A stretch of 43,139 nt of DNA from Austwickia sp039812465. Lineage in GTDB: Bacteria > Actinomycetota > Actinomycetes > Actinomycetales > Dermatophilaceae. Positions 16,098 to 23,592 of this stretch are shown here, one piece after another. Position 1 is the first letter of the stretch. Each line of letters opens with the position of its first letter. The stretch is taken from positions 1 through 43,139 of the forward strand of contig JBDIAS010000007.1 of NCBI GenBank assembly GCA_039812465.1. The letters run 5' to 3'. The translations under genes and the position numbers were made by a program. Under the pieces are notes generated by a model. It was not told the DNA's origin. It was given only the letters and a program-made list of their open reading frames with translations, and did no database searches.

Positions 16098-16679
16098 TCA
16101 GTCGCGGACGATGGGCAGCTCCAGATCCTCGCAGGCGGTGCCGTAGGCCACCGCGTCGGCCGCCATCGCGCGCAGGAGCGCCACCACGTCGTCGGTGCTC
16201 ATGTCGGGCGTCCCGAACGGGAGCTGGACGGCGGCGTGAGCGCGCGCCAGCTCCTTGACGGCGCGGGCCTCCTGCGGCAGCAGCTCGTAATCCTGCTGGA
16301 TGTCTTCCAGGGTGCCCATGAGATACGGAGTCTCGCCGGCGCGCTCCACCGCGAGCTGGGCGGCGCGCATCCAGTCGGCCCCCTTCGGATCGCTGGCGTC
16401 CATCGCGTCGTGGACGAGGTTGTGCAGGGCGATGGAGGCGGCCGCGAGCGCGGGATGCAGGCCCTCGAAGGTGTCGTACGGCATCGAGGCCGCGCGGCGC
16501 AGCCACTTCTCGGTGTCGTCCTGACGTCCGCCCTTGAGCGCGTCGACGGCGCGGAGGAAACGGATCGTGGCGACATCGAAGGTCTCGAAGCTGAATCTCT
16601 GGAGTGTCCGGCCCCCCAGCGGGGGGACGCCGAAGGCGGCGCCGCGACCGGATCCATGGTCAGGCGGTATGGAGGTCAC
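16098..16679 (-). CDS. Hypothetical alpha-helical protein
   Basis: The 193-residue soluble protein is not recognised. It appears helical throughout, with regular hydrophobic spacing through RFLRAVDALKGG, MPYDTFEGLHPALAAASIALHNLVHDAMD and ARAVKELARAHAAVQL, and an acidic C-terminus. GTG 16679 is supported by a TAGCGT -10 box 7 bases upstream; the frame stays open to 16754 but would cover the divergent promoter region. Two copies of TTCAGTCTCTGCGACCG-like sequence follow its stop (16060-16100). The 68-base gap to the divergent pRiA4b-domain gene contains a perfect inverted repeat, so the two may be co-regulated. Confidence 0.7.
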   Translation of the reverse strand: MTSIPPDHGSGRGAAFGVPPLGGRTLQRFSFETFDVATIRFLRAVDALKGGRQDDTEKWLRRAASMPYDTFEGLHPALAAASIALHNLVHDAMDASDPKGADWMRAAQLAVERAGETPYLMGTLEDIQQDYELLPQEARAVKELARAHAAVQLPFGTPDMSTDDVVALLRAMAADAVAYGTACEDLELPIVRD

Positions 16680-16686
16680 GCCGCCG

Positions 16687-16692
16687 ACGCTA
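16687..16692 (-). promoter_or_regulatory. -10 box of predicted leaderless mRNA
   Basis: TAGCGT on the minus strand, 7 bases before GTG 16679. Confidence 0.5.
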
Positions 16693-16713
16693 CCCAACGT
16701 CCCGGGCCGCGCA

Positions 16714-16741
16714 CACTCTGGCGAGCGGAACTGCCAGAGTG
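16714..16741. promoter_or_regulatory. Inverted repeat, candidate operator in divergent region
   Basis: CACTCTGGC at 16714-16722 is matched by its exact complement GCCAGAGTG at 16733-16741 with a 10-base spacer (centre-to-centre 19 bases). It overlaps the expected -35 area of the leftward gene and the ribosome site GGAG (16741-16744) of the rightward gene. Confidence 0.55.
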
Positions 16742-16747
16742 GAGCCC

Positions 16748-18364
16748 GTGACACCCCGTAAGAAGAAGCGACCGTTCACGATCCCACCGGCCGACGTCCC
16801 CGCGCGGCGCACCTCGCCGGAGGTGTCCTCCGTGGCCTCGGAGGTGATCGCGGCGCACGGGGGCGACCCGATCGCGGCGTGGCACGCGTTGCACGCCACG
16901 CAGGGGCCGCTGGCCGAGGCGGGCGGGCGGGCCGACGAGACCGCGGTGGCTGCCGCCGCCGGTGTCGGGCCGGAGCCGCGCTACGAGCTGGCGGGAGCCC
17001 CCTCGCAGGTGTCCACCCTGCGCGTACGGGTCGACGTGGACGGCGCCGAACCCCCGATCTGGAGGCGCCTGGACCTGGCGGGCGACCTCACCCTGGACCA
17101 GGTGCACACGCTCCTGCAGGCCGCCTTCGGGTGGTTCGACTACCACCTGCATTCCTTCGTCCCGCAGGTCGACGGGGTCCGCGACCGGCGCCTGCGACCC
17201 TTCCCCAACGACGGGATGGTCGAGGTTGCCGACCCGGACCTGCCGCCCGAGCGCGAGGTGCGACTCGACCAGGTGCTGCGGGAGGTGGGGGAGCGCCTCT
17301 TCTACGACTACGACTTCGGCGACGGCTGGGAGCACACCCTCGTCCTGGAGTCGATCGGCCCGCGCGGGGCCGACGATCCCCGGGCGACCTGCCTGGCGGG
17401 CGAGCGGGCGGGTCCCCCGGAGGACATCGGCGGGATCGCGCGGTACAACCAGATCGCCGCGGCCCTGCGGGGCGGCGCGGCGGGCGCGGTGGGCGCGCCG
17501 GAGGTGTCCGAAGAGGAGGTGGCCGAGGTCCTGGACTGGCTCGGTGAGGGCTTCGACCCCGACGACGCGGCGTTGGAGGAGGTCGACCTCGACGCGCTGC
17601 TGCGCGCTGTGGAGGAGGCGTACGCCACCAGCGAGAACCTGTTGGACAACCCCCGCCTCAGCCCGGCCTTCGCCGAGCTGGTCGACCGCTGCCACGACGC
17701 CGACACGTTGCCCTCGCTCGCGGCGCTGGTGGTCGGGGCGGGGCTCGATCTGACCTGCGAGCCGCCCGGCCTCGGCCGCGCCATCACGGTCGACGGTCTG
17801 ACTCCGGCGGAGGCGGAGGCCGTCGTCGCCCCGTGGCGGCGGTTCCTGAAGGGACTCGGCGCGCAGACCGCGCCTCCCGACCCTGCCGATGCTCCCCGGC
17901 CGGCCGGACCGGATCGGCGCGGGGGACGCCTCGCGCGGGTGGCCCTGCGACTCGGCATGGTGCGGTCCGCCGGAGGTCGTCTGGTGCCCACGCGAGCGGC
18001 GAGGGGCGCGAGCGACCCGATCGACGCGTGGCGGCTCGTCGCCGAGCACCTCACCGACGCCCGCCAGGAGTTCGAGCGGCAGGCCTGCGTGCTGGCGCTG
18101 CTGGTGGCGGCGGCCGAGCCGCGCTCGCCGGCCGCCCTGGCCTCGGAGGGTGCCCAGCCCGTCTTCCGGCTCGTGGCCTCCGAGCTGTTGGCGCTGCTGG
18201 GGTGGCGATCGGAGGGCCGGGCGCCGAGCGGCGAGGACGTCCTCGCGTGGTCCGAACCCGTCTGGACCGTGCTGGAGCTCGCCGGTTTCCTCACCGTCGA
18301 GGGCGCGGTCAACGACGCGGGGCGTCGGCTCGCGCGGACGGGTTTGCTGGCCAGCTCGCCGTGA
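16748..18364 (+). CDS. Plasmid pRiA4b ORF-3-like domain protein
   Basis: The 538-residue protein contains one pRiA4b ORF-3/TnpR-like domain at about 90-235: RVRVDVDGAEPPIWRRLDLAGDLTLDQVHTLL is split over this region, then WFDYHLHSF, FYDYDFGDGWEHTL and the CLAGERAGPPEDIGG close. The family is widespread in actinobacteria and of unknown function, first noted on a plasmid and next to IS1096-type elements. The C-terminal 300 residues are helical, with a Pro-rich break near residue 380, and resemble the extended members of this family. GTG 16748 is chosen after GGAG at 16741-16744; the frame continues upstream without family sequence. No transposase is adjacent. Confidence 0.82.
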   Translation: MTPRKKKRPFTIPPADVPARRTSPEVSSVASEVIAAHGGDPIAAWHALHATQGPLAEAGGRADETAVAAAAGVGPEPRYELAGAPSQVSTLRVRVDVDGAEPPIWRRLDLAGDLTLDQVHTLLQAAFGWFDYHLHSFVPQVDGVRDRRLRPFPNDGMVEVADPDLPPEREVRLDQVLREVGERLFYDYDFGDGWEHTLVLESIGPRGADDPRATCLAGERAGPPEDIGGIARYNQIAAALRGGAAGAVGAPEVSEEEVAEVLDWLGEGFDPDDAALEEVDLDALLRAVEEAYATSENLLDNPRLSPAFAELVDRCHDADTLPSLAALVVGAGLDLTCEPPGLGRAITVDGLTPAEAEAVVAPWRRFLKGLGAQTAPPDPADAPRPAGPDRRGGRLARVALRLGMVRSAGGRLVPTRAARGASDPIDAWRLVAEHLTDARQEFERQACVLALLVAAAEPRSPAALASEGAQPVFRLVASELLALLGWRSEGRAPSGEDVLAWSEPVWTVLELAGFLTVEGAVNDAGRRLARTGLLASSP

Positions 18365-18368
18365 GCGC

Positions 18369-18408
18369 CTTCACGGCTTCTTCACGGACTACCAGCCTCG
18401 ACTTCACG
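18369..18408 (+). promoter_or_regulatory. Phased CTTCACG direct repeats before the response regulator
   Basis: CTTCACG occurs at 18369-18375, 18380-18386 and 18402-18408, i.e. starting 11 and then 22 bases apart, one and two helical turns. OmpR/PhoB-family regulators bind tandem 7-base repeats at 11-base period. The array starts 5 bases after the preceding stop codon and ends 84 bases before the regulator start, an apt site for autoregulation. Confidence 0.6.
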
Positions 18409-18491
18409 TGTCCGCGAGGAAATGGCCGTACGGGGTGACCCACCCCCGCCCCGCGGCCCCGCCGGGCCGCCGATCCGCCCCGGAGGTGCGC

Positions 18492-19202
18492 GTGAACCAG
18501 CGGATCCTCATCGTGGACGACGAGCCGCACATCCGTACGTTCTTGCGCGCGTACCTGGAGTCGGACGGGTACGAGGTGGGCGAGGCCGGCACCGGGCGGC
18601 AGGCGCTCGACGAGGTGGCCGCCACCCCGCCGTCGATGGTGCTGCTGGACATCGGGCTGCCGGACCTGGACGGGTTGGAGGTGCTGCGGCGGATCCGCGC
18701 CGAGGGGGACCTCCCGGTGATCCTCGTGACCGCCCGCGCCGAGGAGGTCGACACGCTGATCGGGCTCGCGGTGGGGGCGGACGACTACGTGGTCAAGCCG
18801 TTCGCGCCCCGGGAGGTGGTCGCCCGCGTGAGGACGGTGCTGCGCCGCGCGTACCGTCCCTCCTTGGCGCCCCCCGGAGAGCCCGACCGGCTCGACGTGG
18901 CCGACCTGACCATCGACCTGGCCGGCCACGAGGTGTGGCGGTGCGCGGAACGGATCGAGCTCACCGCCCTCGAGTTCGACATCCTGGCGATGCTGGCGAG
19001 CGCGCCCGGCCGGGTCTTCACCCGCGCCCAGATCCTCGAACGCGTGTGGGGTTACGACCATCTCGGCGACGAGAGGGTGGTCGACGTGCACGTTCGCAAC
19101 ATCCGCAAGGCGCTGGGGGATGACGCGAGCCAGCCGGAGTACGTCGGTACGGTCCGGGGTGTGGGCTACAAGTTCCTCCCCTCGCCGGCGCGGCACGAAT
19201 GA
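18492..19202 (+). CDS. OmpR/PhoB-family response regulator
   Basis: The 236-residue protein has a receiver domain with acidic pocket D9-D10, phospho-acceptor Asp53 in VLLDIGLPDLDG, Thr80 and Lys102, then a winged-helix DNA-binding domain (about 140-230) ending GTVRGVGYKF. It is a transcription factor activated by the kinase encoded just downstream. GTG 18492 follows GGAGG (18482-18486) at 5-base spacing; the frame stays open far upstream, but that part shadows the pRiA4b gene. The kinase start overlaps its stop (ATGA). The regulated stimulus is not evident from sequence. The phased CTTCACG repeats upstream are its likely own binding site. Confidence 0.94.
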   Translation: MNQRILIVDDEPHIRTFLRAYLESDGYEVGEAGTGRQALDEVAATPPSMVLLDIGLPDLDGLEVLRRIRAEGDLPVILVTARAEEVDTLIGLAVGADDYVVKPFAPREVVARVRTVLRRAYRPSLAPPGEPDRLDVADLTIDLAGHEVWRCAERIELTALEFDILAMLASAPGRVFTRAQILERVWGYDHLGDERVVDVHVRNIRKALGDDASQPEYVGTVRGVGYKFLPSPARHE

Positions 19203-20398
19203 ACCGCCTGTCCGTCCGACTGATCGCCTCGCACGTCCTGGTCGCCATCGTGAGCGCGGTCGCGGTGTTCGTCGTGGTGCGCCTGGCGGCTCCCGCGCTG
19301 TTCGACGAGACGCTGCGGCAGGGGGGCGGCTTCGGGCACGCCATGGGCGCCGACGGGATGGGCGCCGACGGCTCGGGATCCTTCGGGCAAGGGCAAGGGC
19401 AAGGGCAAGGGCAAGGGCAAGGGCAAGGGCAAGGACTAGGGCGCGGGCTGGGCCAGGGCCAGGCTCGGGCGCTGCGAGAGGCGTTCGCCTCGGCGGTCGA
19501 CCGCTCCAATCTTATCGGGGGCGTGGTCGGCATCCTGACCGGCGGGGCGGTGGGCGCCTTCGCCGCGTACCGCCTGCTCGGCCCGTTGCGCCGCATCGGC
19601 GCGGCGACCCGGCGCATCGCGGCGGGCGACTACGACGAGCGCGTTGAGCCGCCCGGCGAGCGGGAGCTCGGGGCGCTCGCGCACGACGTGAACCGGCTCG
19701 GCGGGGAGCTGGCCCGCACCGAGTCGACCAGGGTGCGTCTGCTGGGCGAGGTGGCGCACGAGATGCGTACGCCGTTGACGGTCATCGACGGTTATACCGG
19801 TGGCATGAGCGAGGGCGTGCTGCCGCTCTCGCAGGAGAACCTGGCCGTGATCGCGGGGGAGACGCGCCGGCTGCGGCGATTGGCCGACGACCTCTCCGCG
19901 CTGTCCCGCTCGGCCGAGCATCGCTTCGACCTGGATCCGCAGGCCCACGACCTGCGGGAGGTGGTCGCGGAGGCGACCGGCCGGCTCGCGCCCCTGGCAG
20001 ACGAGGCGGGGGTGGCGCTGGAGTTCCCCGCGGGCGCCCCGGTCGCCGCCGTGGTGGACGACGCCCGCATCGCCCAGGTCGTGGGCAACCTCGTGCGCAA
20101 CGCGATCCGCGCGACGCCCGCGGGCGGGAACGTCACCGTCCGGGTGGATCCCGGGGAGGGCAGGGGGCCGCTCGTGACGGTGACGGACTCGGGGGTCGGC
20201 CTGGCGCCCGACGACGTGGCGCGGGTGTTCGAGCGGTTCTACCGCGTCGCCGGCGCGCCCCAGGGCCGCGACGCGGGCTCCGGCATCGGGCTGACGATCG
20301 CCCGGGACATCATGCGGGCCCACGGCGGGGACCTGACGGCCTCCTCACCCGGGCTGGGCCGCGGTGCGACCTTCGTGGCGACGCTCCCGCCCGGCTGA
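19199..20398 (+). CDS. Membrane sensor histidine kinase with Gly-Gln repeat sensor loop
   Basis: The 399-residue protein has membrane helices at about 8-28 and 103-123, flanking an extracytoplasmic loop of about 70 residues. HAMP follows (124-175), then HisKA with His187 in EVAHEMRTPL, and HATPase_c with NLVRNAIRATP (N box), TDSGVGLAPDDVARVFERFYR (G1/F) and DAGSGIGLTIA (G2). The loop contains eight identical Gly-Gln dipeptides encoded by eight perfect GGGCAA units, then a degenerate GLGRGLGQGQ. The loop has no recognisable ligand fold. ATG 19199 overlaps the regulator stop by four bases. Kinase and regulator form one operon. Confidence 0.93.
   Translation: MNRLSVRLIASHVLVAIVSAVAVFVVVRLAAPALFDETLRQGGGFGHAMGADGMGADGSGSFGQGQGQGQGQGQGQGQGLGRGLGQGQARALREAFASAVDRSNLIGGVVGILTGGAVGAFAAYRLLGPLRRIGAATRRIAAGDYDERVEPPGERELGALAHDVNRLGGELARTESTRVRLLGEVAHEMRTPLTVIDGYTGGMSEGVLPLSQENLAVIAGETRRLRRLADDLSALSRSAEHRFDLDPQAHDLREVVAEATGRLAPLADEAGVALEFPAGAPVAAVVDDARIAQVVGNLVRNAIRATPAGGNVTVRVDPGEGRGPLVTVTDSGVGLAPDDVARVFERFYRVAGAPQGRDAGSGIGLTIARDIMRAHGGDLTASSPGLGRGATFVATLPPG
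19385..19432 (+). repeat. Hexanucleotide repeat (GGGCAA)8 in kinase gene
   Basis: Eight uninterrupted copies of GGGCAA encode (Gly-Gln)8 in the extracytoplasmic loop of the histidine kinase. The unit is six bases, so slippage changes loop length by two residues per step without a frameshift. All Gln codons are CAA, although CAG is strongly preferred elsewhere in this GC-rich window. Confidence 0.95.
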
Positions 20399-20448
20399 CA
20401 TCACCGGAGGGTGGCACACGTGAGGGTGGGACGACCCACTCGTACGGG

Positions 20449-20522
20449 GTGAGTCACCCCGCCCGCAGGTGTGTCACCCCGCCCGCAGGTGTGTCACCCC
20501 GCCCGCACGTGTGTCACCCCTC
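20449..20522. repeat. 20-base tandem repeat, 3.7 copies
   Basis: GTGTGTCACCCCGCCCGCAG-type units begin at 20449 (first with GTGAGT), 20469, 20489 and a partial 20509. The first unit contributes to the palindrome GGGGTGAGTCACCCC at 20446-20460. The array lies in the gap between the kinase gene and a convergent unknown gene, so may also serve as terminator. Confidence 0.85.
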
Positions 20523-20552
20523 GGTGATGTCAAGCGTCGGTGATGTCAAGCG
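20521..20552. repeat. 16-base tandem repeat, two copies
   Basis: TCGGTGATGTCAAGCG occurs at 20521-20536 and 20537-20552, and related words (AGTGATGTCAGGGCTCGGTG) run on to the stop codon of the gene at 20577. It follows directly on the 20-base repeat. Confidence 0.8.
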
Positions 20553-20576
20553 TCGGCTATGCAGGGCCCAGTGATG

Positions 20577-21242
20577 TCAGGGCTCGGTGAAGATCCGGGG
20601 GCGCGGGAGCAGCGGCCGATCGACCGGCAGGGCCTCGCCGGCGACGACCTGCACGGCCTCGAGCAGGCCGGCTGGGACGACGACCCGCCCCGTCGAGCGA
20701 CCGGACCACTGGTCAGCGGCCACGACGCGCAGCCGGCCGACGGGCACCCGCGCGGACCAGATCCCGACCGGCCGGTCGAGCAGCACGGTGAGGAACGCCG
20801 CTGCATCCTCCGCCTGGCGGCGCGAGCGACTCCACGTCATGTCCCCGGGACTCCACAGCTCCAGCACCGGCGGGTCAGCGCGGGTCGGCTCGTAGGCCCG
20901 CGGCGCCCCGAAGATGTCCAGCCACGCCCGCAGGGGCACGTGATAGCGGGCCGCGTCCCCGAGGAAGAAGCAGGTCTCCGGCACGTCGGCCAGTACGCCG
21001 CCCAGATCGAGCACGCCGGACTCGTACAGCTCGAAGAGCAGCCGCACCCGCGGCTCGTGCCCGTCGGCGACCCCCGTCAGGTAGTCGTGCAGCCTCTCCA
21101 CCGGCAGCTCGAGCCCCGAGAGGCAGGCGGCACGCACGTGCGCCTCGAAGCGGTCCTCCAGCGCCTCCGCGAGACGCTCCATCATCCGCAGGCCGTCGAG
21201 CCGGCGCGTCGCGTCGGCGTCGCCTCGCTCCATGTCCCCCAT
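20577..21242 (-). CDS. Hypothetical protein
   Basis: I do not recognise this 221-residue soluble protein. The N-terminal third is helical (RMMERLAEALEDRFEAHVRAACLSGLELPVERLHDYL contains it in part), the middle has ARYHVPLRAWLDIFGAP and a Trp-containing patch WSPGDMTWSRSRRQ, and the C-terminal third looks like beta strands (VGIWSARVPVGRLRVVAADQW, then VVVPAGLLEAVQVVAG). Codon use fits a real gene and no better frame competes. ATG 21242 follows GGGGGGA; ATG codons at 21254 and 21233 are alternatives. It converges on the two-component operon and is followed upstream by a 613-base gap. Confidence 0.65.
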   Translation of the reverse strand: MGDMERGDADATRRLDGLRMMERLAEALEDRFEAHVRAACLSGLELPVERLHDYLTGVADGHEPRVRLLFELYESGVLDLGGVLADVPETCFFLGDAARYHVPLRAWLDIFGAPRAYEPTRADPPVLELWSPGDMTWSRSRRQAEDAAAFLTVLLDRPVGIWSARVPVGRLRVVAADQWSGRSTGRVVVPAGLLEAVQVVAGEALPVDRPLLPRPRIFTEP

Positions 21243-21855
21243 CGATCCCCCCACCCCATCGGCGGATCCCCGTGCCCCCCGGCACTTGCCGATCCGCGCC
21301 CCCGCCCCCGGCGGAGTAGGTCGATGGTAGGACGTACGTCCAGCCCGTGTCGCGTCCCGACCGCCAACTCCGTGGGGCGCAGGGTCCGTGCGGCCGCGCA
21401 GGAGCGCGCGTGGTTCGAGGAGGTACGCGTCCTCGGTGGGCGGGCGACCGGGCCGGGATGACGTGCGGCGGGGGCGAATACGAGGCTGTTCCGACGCACC
21501 CGCGGCTGCGGCGTTCGTCGCTCGACGGCGTCACCCCGCCGGGACGCTCGCCCGGTGTTCGTCTCACCTGTCAGGAGCATCATGTCCCGCCTGAAGACCA
21601 TCACTCTCGGCTTGACCGACTCGGCGCGACCGCGTCGCCGTGACGTGTTGCCGTGCCGTGTCGCCGTGGCGCGTCCCCTGCGCGTCGCTGCGCCGCGTTG
21701 CGGCCCTGTCCGCTCACGCCGACCGGTCGTGAGGCTGCGCGCTCGGCGCATCGTGCGGGCCCGTCCCCACGCGAAACCCCCACGGGGGCGCAGGTTGTGG
21801 TGGGCTATCCCGAAGCCCGACAGGGCGCCCGTCGACCCCACCCTTCGGAGGCACC
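21243..21855. other. 613-base non-coding gap before acyl-CoA ligase
   Basis: No frame here looks coding by composition or recognisable family. Visible structures are: the perfect palindrome GGACGTACGTCC at 21330-21341, an inverted repeat GAGGA-N8-TCCTC at 21417-21434, a strong AGGAG (21573-21577) placed 4 bases before ATG 21582 whose frame reads MSRLKTITLGL and then becomes Arg-rich noise, and a CCCCC-AC-GGGGG hairpin at 21777-21788. It may be a long regulatory region or a decayed gene. Confidence 0.5.
21330..21341. promoter_or_regulatory. Palindrome GGACGTACGTCC, operator candidate
   Basis: A perfect 12-base palindrome in the gap between divergent genes, with the form expected for a dimeric TetR/MarR-type site. 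Its partner regulator is not in view. Confidence 0.3.
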
Positions 21856-23490
21856 ATGGCCCGCGTCGACTTCACCCCGCTGACCCCGTTGTCGTTCCTC
21901 GCTCGCTCGTCGGCCGTGTGGCCCGACAAACAGGCCGTGGTCTACGGCGACGAGTCCTGGACCTACAAGGACTTCGCCGACGAGGTCCAGATCATGGCCA
22001 AGGCGCTCGCGGCGAGCGGGATCGAGCGCGGCGACCGGGTCGCGTACGTCATGCCCAACGTGCCGCACATGCTGGCGGCGCACTACGCGGTGCCGCTGCT
22101 CGGCGGCATCCTCGTGGCCGTCAATACCCGGCTGTCGGCCGAGGAGATCACCTACATCCTGCGGCACAGCGAGGCCAAGGTGGTCGTGGTGGACGGCGGT
22201 CTGCTCGACGTGGTGGCCAGGGCCGTGGGCGACGTCGACACGGTGAGCGACGTCGTGCTGATCGACGACGAGGTGGCGGGGGAGCGCGCCGCGTCGGACG
22301 TGCGGGACGCGGTCGGGGAGCGGCTGATCGACCTGGCCGCCTTCCGGGACAGGGCAGCCGGCGCTGCGGACCAGGAGTGGGCCGTGCCGGACGAGGACGA
22401 GCACATGTGCCTCAACTACACGTCCGGGACGACGGGCCGGCCGAAGGGCGTGCTCTATTCACACCGCGGGGCGTACCTCAACAGCTTCGGCGAGATCGTT
22501 CACTCGGGCTTCACCCGGGACAGCCGTTATCTGTGGACCCTGCCGATGTTCCATTGCAACGGCTGGTGCACCACCTGGGCGATCACGGCGATCGGCGGCA
22601 CCCACGTGTGCCTGCGCGAGGTGCGCGGCGACGCGATCTGGAAGCTGCTGCGTGACGAGGGCATCACCCATCTCAACGGGGCGCCGACCGTCCTGACCGC
22701 GATCGCCCACGACCCGAGCGCCGGGCCGCTCGACGACCCCGTCGTGATCACGACGGCGGGTGCGCCTCCGGCGCCGGCCACCATCCTCGGGATGGAGGAC
22801 CTCGGTTTCGAGATCGTGCACGTGTACGGGCTCACGGAGGTCTACGGCCCGTACTCGGTCTGCGAACCTCAGGAGGCGTGGGATGGCCTGGACCGTGAGA
22901 TGAGAGCCAAGCTGCTCTCCCGCCAAGGGGTGGGCATGGTGCAGGCCGAGCGGATGCGGGTCGTGGACACCGACATGAACGATGTGCCCGCCAACGGCGA
23001 GACCATGGGCGAGATCGCGATGCGCGGCAACAACGTGATGGCCGGCTACTACAAGGACCCCGACGGCACGAAGCTCGCCTTCGACGGTGGCTGGTTCCAC
23101 ACCGGTGACCTGGGCGTCATGCACCCGGACGGTTACGTGGAGCTGCGGGACCGCGCCAAGGACGTGGTGATCTCGGGCGGCGAGAACATCTCCACCGTGG
23201 AGGTCGAGCAGGCACTGATGAGCCACCCGGCGGTGCTGGAGGTGGCCGTGATCGGCGTGCCGGACGAGAAGTGGGGCGAGGTCCCCAAGGGCTTCGTGAA
23301 GCTCAAGGACGGGGCGAAGGCCACCTCCGAGGAGCTGATCGAGCACGTCAAGGTGAAGATCGCCCGGTACAAGGCCCCCAAGGCGGTCGAGTTCGTCGTC
23401 GAGCTGCCCAAGACCAGCACGGGCAAGATCCAGAAGTTCGCGCTGCGGGACGCGGAGTGGGGCGAGGGCGCCAAGCGCATCCAGGGCTGA
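21856..23490 (+). CDS. Acyl-CoA synthetase (AMP-forming, FadD-like)
   Basis: The 544-residue protein of the ANL superfamily has the P-loop YTSGTTGRPKGV (about 188-199), the A5-type motif VYGLTEVYGP, GWFHTGDLGVMHPDGYVELRDRAKD and the C-terminal catalytic lysine in KTSTGKIQKFALRD. It activates a carboxylic acid to acyl-AMP and then acyl-CoA. The substrate chain length is not readable; sequence style resembles medium/long-chain FadD proteins rather than acetyl-CoA synthetase. ATG 21856 follows CGGAGG with good spacing. It is transcribed alone, convergent with the alcohol dehydrogenase gene, so a joint catabolic role is only a guess. Confidence 0.9.
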   Translation: MARVDFTPLTPLSFLARSSAVWPDKQAVVYGDESWTYKDFADEVQIMAKALAASGIERGDRVAYVMPNVPHMLAAHYAVPLLGGILVAVNTRLSAEEITYILRHSEAKVVVVDGGLLDVVARAVGDVDTVSDVVLIDDEVAGERAASDVRDAVGERLIDLAAFRDRAAGAADQEWAVPDEDEHMCLNYTSGTTGRPKGVLYSHRGAYLNSFGEIVHSGFTRDSRYLWTLPMFHCNGWCTTWAITAIGGTHVCLREVRGDAIWKLLRDEGITHLNGAPTVLTAIAHDPSAGPLDDPVVITTAGAPPAPATILGMEDLGFEIVHVYGLTEVYGPYSVCEPQEAWDGLDREMRAKLLSRQGVGMVQAERMRVVDTDMNDVPANGETMGEIAMRGNNVMAGYYKDPDGTKLAFDGGWFHTGDLGVMHPDGYVELRDRAKDVVISGGENISTVEVEQALMSHPAVLEVAVIGVPDEKWGEVPKGFVKLKDGAKATSEELIEHVKVKIARYKAPKAVEFVVELPKTSTGKIQKFALRDAEWGEGAKRIQG

Positions 23491-23493
23491 CCC

Positions 23494-23508
23494 GACACCC
23501 GGGGTGTC
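23494..23508. terminator. Hairpin between convergent genes
   Basis: GACACC-CGG-GGTGTC four bases after the acyl-CoA synthetase stop codon, followed by further C/G-rich short inverted repeats up to 23545. It may terminate both converging genes. Confidence 0.45.
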
Positions 23509-23592
23509 CCCAGCACCCGGGGGAGTCCCCGGCGCCCGACTGTCGCCTCCGCCCTCCTTCGGTCACCCCTGCACCCGGCCGCTGCGCACTCG

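Noticed and set aside
16748..18364. Plasmid or transposon remnant because of the pRiA4b ORF-3 domain
   Set aside because: The family is common on actinobacterial chromosomes, and no transposase, integrase or inverted ends are nearby.
20449..20552. CRISPR array
   Set aside because: Units are head-to-tail without spacers and no cas genes are present; the same holds for 24649-25308 and 32495-32585.
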